DNA from: Trueperaceae bacterium
GTDB lineage: Bacteria > Deinococcota > Deinococci > Deinococcales > Trueperaceae
Length of the DNA: 5,497 nucleotides
NCBI GenBank assembly: GCA_007121175.1
Contig: SKMG01000299.1
Span: 1 to 5,497 of the forward strand
Direction: 5' to 3'
This document shows, piece by piece, positions 1 to 5,497 of the stretch (positions within the stretch are counted from its first letter, which is position 1; the number at the start of each line of letters is the position of its first letter). The notes below the pieces were generated by a model, which saw only the letters and a list, made by a program, of their open reading frames with translations, was not told where the DNA came from and ran no database searches. The translations under genes were made by a program, and so were the position numbers.

Positions 1-4226
<4,226 letters not shown>

Positions 4227-4229
4227 GCG

Positions 4230-4235
4230 CTCCTT
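4230..4235 (-). promoter_or_regulatory. Shine-Dalgarno AAGGAG deciding the gltB start
   Basis: AAGGAG lies 3 nt upstream of the ATG at 4226-4224. The spacing is shorter than ideal, but the match is strong. In-frame alternatives upstream, GTG at 4286 and ATG at 4352, have no such site, and ATG 4352 falls inside the predicted -10 hexamer, so it could not be on this transcript. This supports the short 18-residue leader before Cys19. Confidence 0.7.
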
Positions 4236-4252
4236 CTGGTCCAGAGGTGACG

Positions 4253-4288
4253 GGCGCCACGGCTCGGGCGCTACGGTTGGCGCCACGG
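4253..4288. repeat. Three tandem copies of a 10-bp repeat in the gltB leader
   Basis: On the minus strand the unit is CCGTRGCGCC, at 4288-4279 (CCGTGGCGCC), 4276-4267 (CCGTAGCGCC) and 4262-4253 (CCGTGGCGCC), separated by 2 and 4 bp. The outer copies are identical over 11 bp if the next plus-strand base is counted; the middle copy differs by one base. The array ends about 26 nt before the gltB start. The GGCGC/GCGCC parts are complementary, so neighbouring copies can pair in RNA. The function is not known; the copies may be protein-binding iterons, a structured leader, or chance in GC-rich DNA. Confidence 0.45.
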
Positions 4289-4347
4289 CGGCGCGGGGGA
4301 GGCTGTCGGTACGGGCGGCCGCGCGGGGCGGCTGGCGGCCGTGCGGC

Positions 4348-4376
4348 ACCATAGCAGCGACTGTGCGCACGGTCAA
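4348..4376 (-). promoter_or_regulatory. Sigma-70-type promoter for gltB
   Basis: Read on the minus strand, TTGACC (4376-4371, 5 of 6 to consensus) is followed by a 17-bp spacer and TATGGT (4353-4348, 4 of 6), with TG one base upstream of the -10 (extended -10). This AT-containing patch stands out in a very GC-rich gap and points toward gltB. Initiation about 6-7 nt past the -10 would be near 4342, giving a leader of about 116 nt. The assignment is by eye from consensus and spacing. Confidence 0.7.
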
Positions 4377-4390
4377 ATGCCCGCGGGCAT
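4377..4390. promoter_or_regulatory. 14-bp perfect palindrome abutting the -35; candidate operator
   Basis: ATGCCCGCGGGCAT is a perfect inverted repeat with no spacer, ending exactly where the TTGACC box begins on the minus strand. Two-fold symmetry of this size in this place suits a dimeric regulator, either an activator touching RNA polymerase or a repressor overlapping the -35. It does not match a regulator consensus that I can name with confidence. As an RNA hairpin only about 5 bp could form around a CGCG loop, and no U-tract follows, so a terminator is unlikely. Confidence 0.4.
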
Positions 4391-4434
4391 CGCATCGGCA
4401 GCGAGGAACGACCTACAGGACGTGAGGCATAGGC

Positions 4435-4450
4435 CGCGGCCGGTACCGCG
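4435..4450 (-). other. Small GC-rich inverted repeat just after the cimA stop
   Basis: CGCGG (4450-4446) and CCGCG (4439-4435) can pair around the 6-nt loop TACCGG, starting 2 bases after the cimA TGA. The palindromes CGGTACCG and GGCCGCGGCC overlap it. The stem is short and no T-run follows on the minus strand, so it is at best a weak or factor-assisted terminator. Read-through from cimA into gltB is therefore possible. Confidence 0.2.
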
Positions 4451-4452
4451 CC

Positions 4453-5497
4453 TCAGCTTCGCAGGCCGGCGGCCGCGCCCGCTTGCGGAGCGAAGGCGAA
4501 CGCCTCGCCTGGCGTGACCCCGTCCGCGTGGAGCTTCGAATCGATCGCGTCGAGCAGCGCCTGGTAGGAGGCGTCGATGATGTTGGCGTGGGCACCGACG
4601 GTACCCCAGGTGCGCGTGCCGTCGGTGGTCTCGACGTGCACCCGCACGACGCTCGCCGTGCCGGTATCGGGGCCCGCCAGGACGCGCACCTTGTAGTCGG
4701 TCAGGCGGAGGCTCGCCAGGCTCGGGTAGAAGCGCTCGAGCGCCTTGCGCAGGGCGCGGTCGAGCGCGTTGACCGGACCGTCGCCGTCGGCGGCGGTGTG
4801 CTCGAAGGCGTCGCCGACCTGCAGGCGCACGCTCGCCTCGCAGCGCGGCCGGTCGTCGCCATCGCGCTTGTCGATCACGACGGTGTAGCCGTGGAGGGTG
4901 AAGAAGGGGCGGTGATCGCCGCGCACCTTGCGAGCGACGAGGTGGAACGAGGCCTCGGCGCGCTCGAAGGCGTAGCCGAGGTGCTCGAGCTCCTTGAGGC
5001 GCCCCACCAGCGGGCCCGCCTCGGTCGCGATGGCGCCGTCGCCGAGCTCGTCAGCCTTGGCCACCAGATTGGCGCGCCCCGAGAGGTCGGAGAGCAGCAC
5101 CCGGCGCACGTTGCCGACCGCTTCGGGAGAGACGTGCTCGTAGGTCTCCGGCCGGCGGTTCACGGCCGAGACGTGGATGCCGCCCTTGTGCGCGAAGGCG
5201 CCCTCGCCGACGTACGGCGCACGGAGGTTGGGCACGAGGTTGGCACGCTCGTCGACGAAGCGCGCCAAGGCGGTGGCCTCGGCGAGCGGCTGCGGCTGAT
5301 CGGCGCCGAGCTTGAGCGAGAGCGTCGGCAGCAGGCTGAGCAAGTCGAGGTTGCCGCAGCGTTCGCCGTAGCCGCCGATGGTGCCCTGGACGTGCGTGGC
5401 GCCCTCCAGGATGGCGGCCAGGGCGTTGGCGACCGCCAGGCCGGCGTCGTTGTGCGGGTGGATGCCGAGCCTGGGCGGATGCCGTTGTGCGCTCAGC
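4453..5497 (-). CDS. cimA: Citramalate synthase (CimA/LeuA-like), N-terminus cut by the window edge
   Basis: Condenses pyruvate with acetyl-CoA to (R)-citramalate, first step of the threonine-independent route to 2-oxobutyrate and isoleucine. 347 codons are visible, ending with TGA at 4455-4453; the family is about 520-540 residues, so roughly 180 N-terminal residues, including the first metal ligand and much of the substrate pocket, lie off the right edge. In visible numbering: GIHPHNDAGLAVAN (11-24) carries the HxH divalent-metal ligands (His13, His15); GGYGERCGN (41-49) is the conserved catalytic-barrel motif; GEGAFAHKGGIHVSA (97-111) and the LSG segment near 138 are typical of the linker subdomains; GPVNAL (240-245), LTDYKVRVL (265-273) and WGTVGAHANIIDAS (297-310) mark the C-terminal LeuA-type dimer domain, which in the family binds the feedback amino acid. 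These C-terminal motifs fit the citramalate-synthase branch better than true 2-isopropylmalate synthase; homocitrate synthase is less likely. A TTG at 5343 could be mistaken for a start, but it is an internal Leu codon, since the conserved HPHND and GERCGN motifs lie upstream in frame. Confidence 0.93.
   Translation of the reverse strand, partial: LSAQRHPPRLGIHPHNDAGLAVANALAAILEGATHVQGTIGGYGERCGNLDLLSLLPTLSLKLGADQPQPLAEATALARFVDERANLVPNLRAPYVGEGAFAHKGGIHVSAVNRRPETYEHVSPEAVGNVRRVLLSDLSGRANLVAKADELGDGAIATEAGPLVGRLKELEHLGYAFERAEASFHLVARKVRGDHRPFFTLHGYTVVIDKRDGDDRPRCEASVRLQVGDAFEHTAADGDGPVNALDRALRKALERFYPSLASLRLTDYKVRVLAGPDTGTASVVRVHVETTDGTRTWGTVGAHANIIDASYQALLDAIDSKLHADGVTPGEAFAFAPQAGAAAGLRS

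Larger units (their letters stand above)
4227..4342 (-). promoter_or_regulatory. Predicted 5' leader of the gltB transcript
   Basis: This runs from the inferred transcription start near 4342 to the base before the gltB ATG. It is very GC-rich, has no convincing short ORF with its own ribosome binding site, and contains three 10-bp repeats (4253-4288) plus an 8-bp direct repeat GGCGGCCG (plus strand, 4314-4321 and 4334-4341). Self-complementary GGCGCC cores could form alternative hairpins. I do not recognise a known riboswitch here. The boundaries depend on the promoter call. Confidence 0.4.

Noticed and set aside
4377..4390. The palindrome as a rho-independent terminator of cimA
   Set aside because: The arms meet with no loop, leaving only about 5 bp of usable stem. 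The sequence after it is TTGACC rather than a T-run, and it sits directly against a promoter.
4453..5343. cimA as a complete 296-residue gene starting at the TTG at 5343
   Set aside because: The frame continues upstream to the window edge through HPHND and GERCGN, which are core motifs of the synthase barrel. TTG is an internal leucine and the gene is simply cut by the edge.

Overview
The window is a high-GC bacterial chromosomal segment with the ordinary content of primary metabolism. Two large genes, both on the minus strand, fill almost all of it, and each is cut by a window edge. Strong third-position G/C bias and the style of both proteins suggest a high-GC actinobacterial-type genome. 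A deep-branching actinobacterium such as a member of Thermoleophilia is plausible, but this is an impression from sequence style and not a demonstrated placement.

Layout in the direction of transcription (right to left). From 5497 to 4453 lies the C-terminal two thirds of a citramalate synthase (cimA) of the alpha-isopropylmalate/homocitrate synthase superfamily; its acyl-CoA-condensing N-terminus is off the right edge. A 226-bp intergenic region follows (4452 to 4227). It holds a good sigma-70-type promoter (TTGACC, 17 bp, TATGGT with an extended -10), a perfect 14-bp palindrome flush against the -35, and a GC-rich leader of about 116 nt with three copies of a 10-bp repeat and a Shine-Dalgarno. 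From 4226 to the left edge runs gltB, the large subunit of glutamate synthase. It is uninterrupted for 1408 codons and lacks only about the last 100 residues and its stop. gltD would be expected further left but is outside the window.

Functionally, CimA makes (R)-citramalate from pyruvate and acetyl-CoA, the threonine-independent entry to isoleucine synthesis. GltB hydrolyses glutamine and reductively transfers the ammonia to 2-oxoglutarate, making the glutamate that serves as amino donor for branched-chain and other amino acids. The promoter between them suggests gltB can be transcribed independently of cimA, although I see no convincing terminator after cimA.

The plus strand has long open frames, the largest 890 codons (51-2723). 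These are antisense shadows in exact codon register with gltB and are not genes. I found no RNA genes, mobile elements, CRISPR arrays or unknown system. The points worth a second look are regulatory and lie in the cimA-gltB gap.
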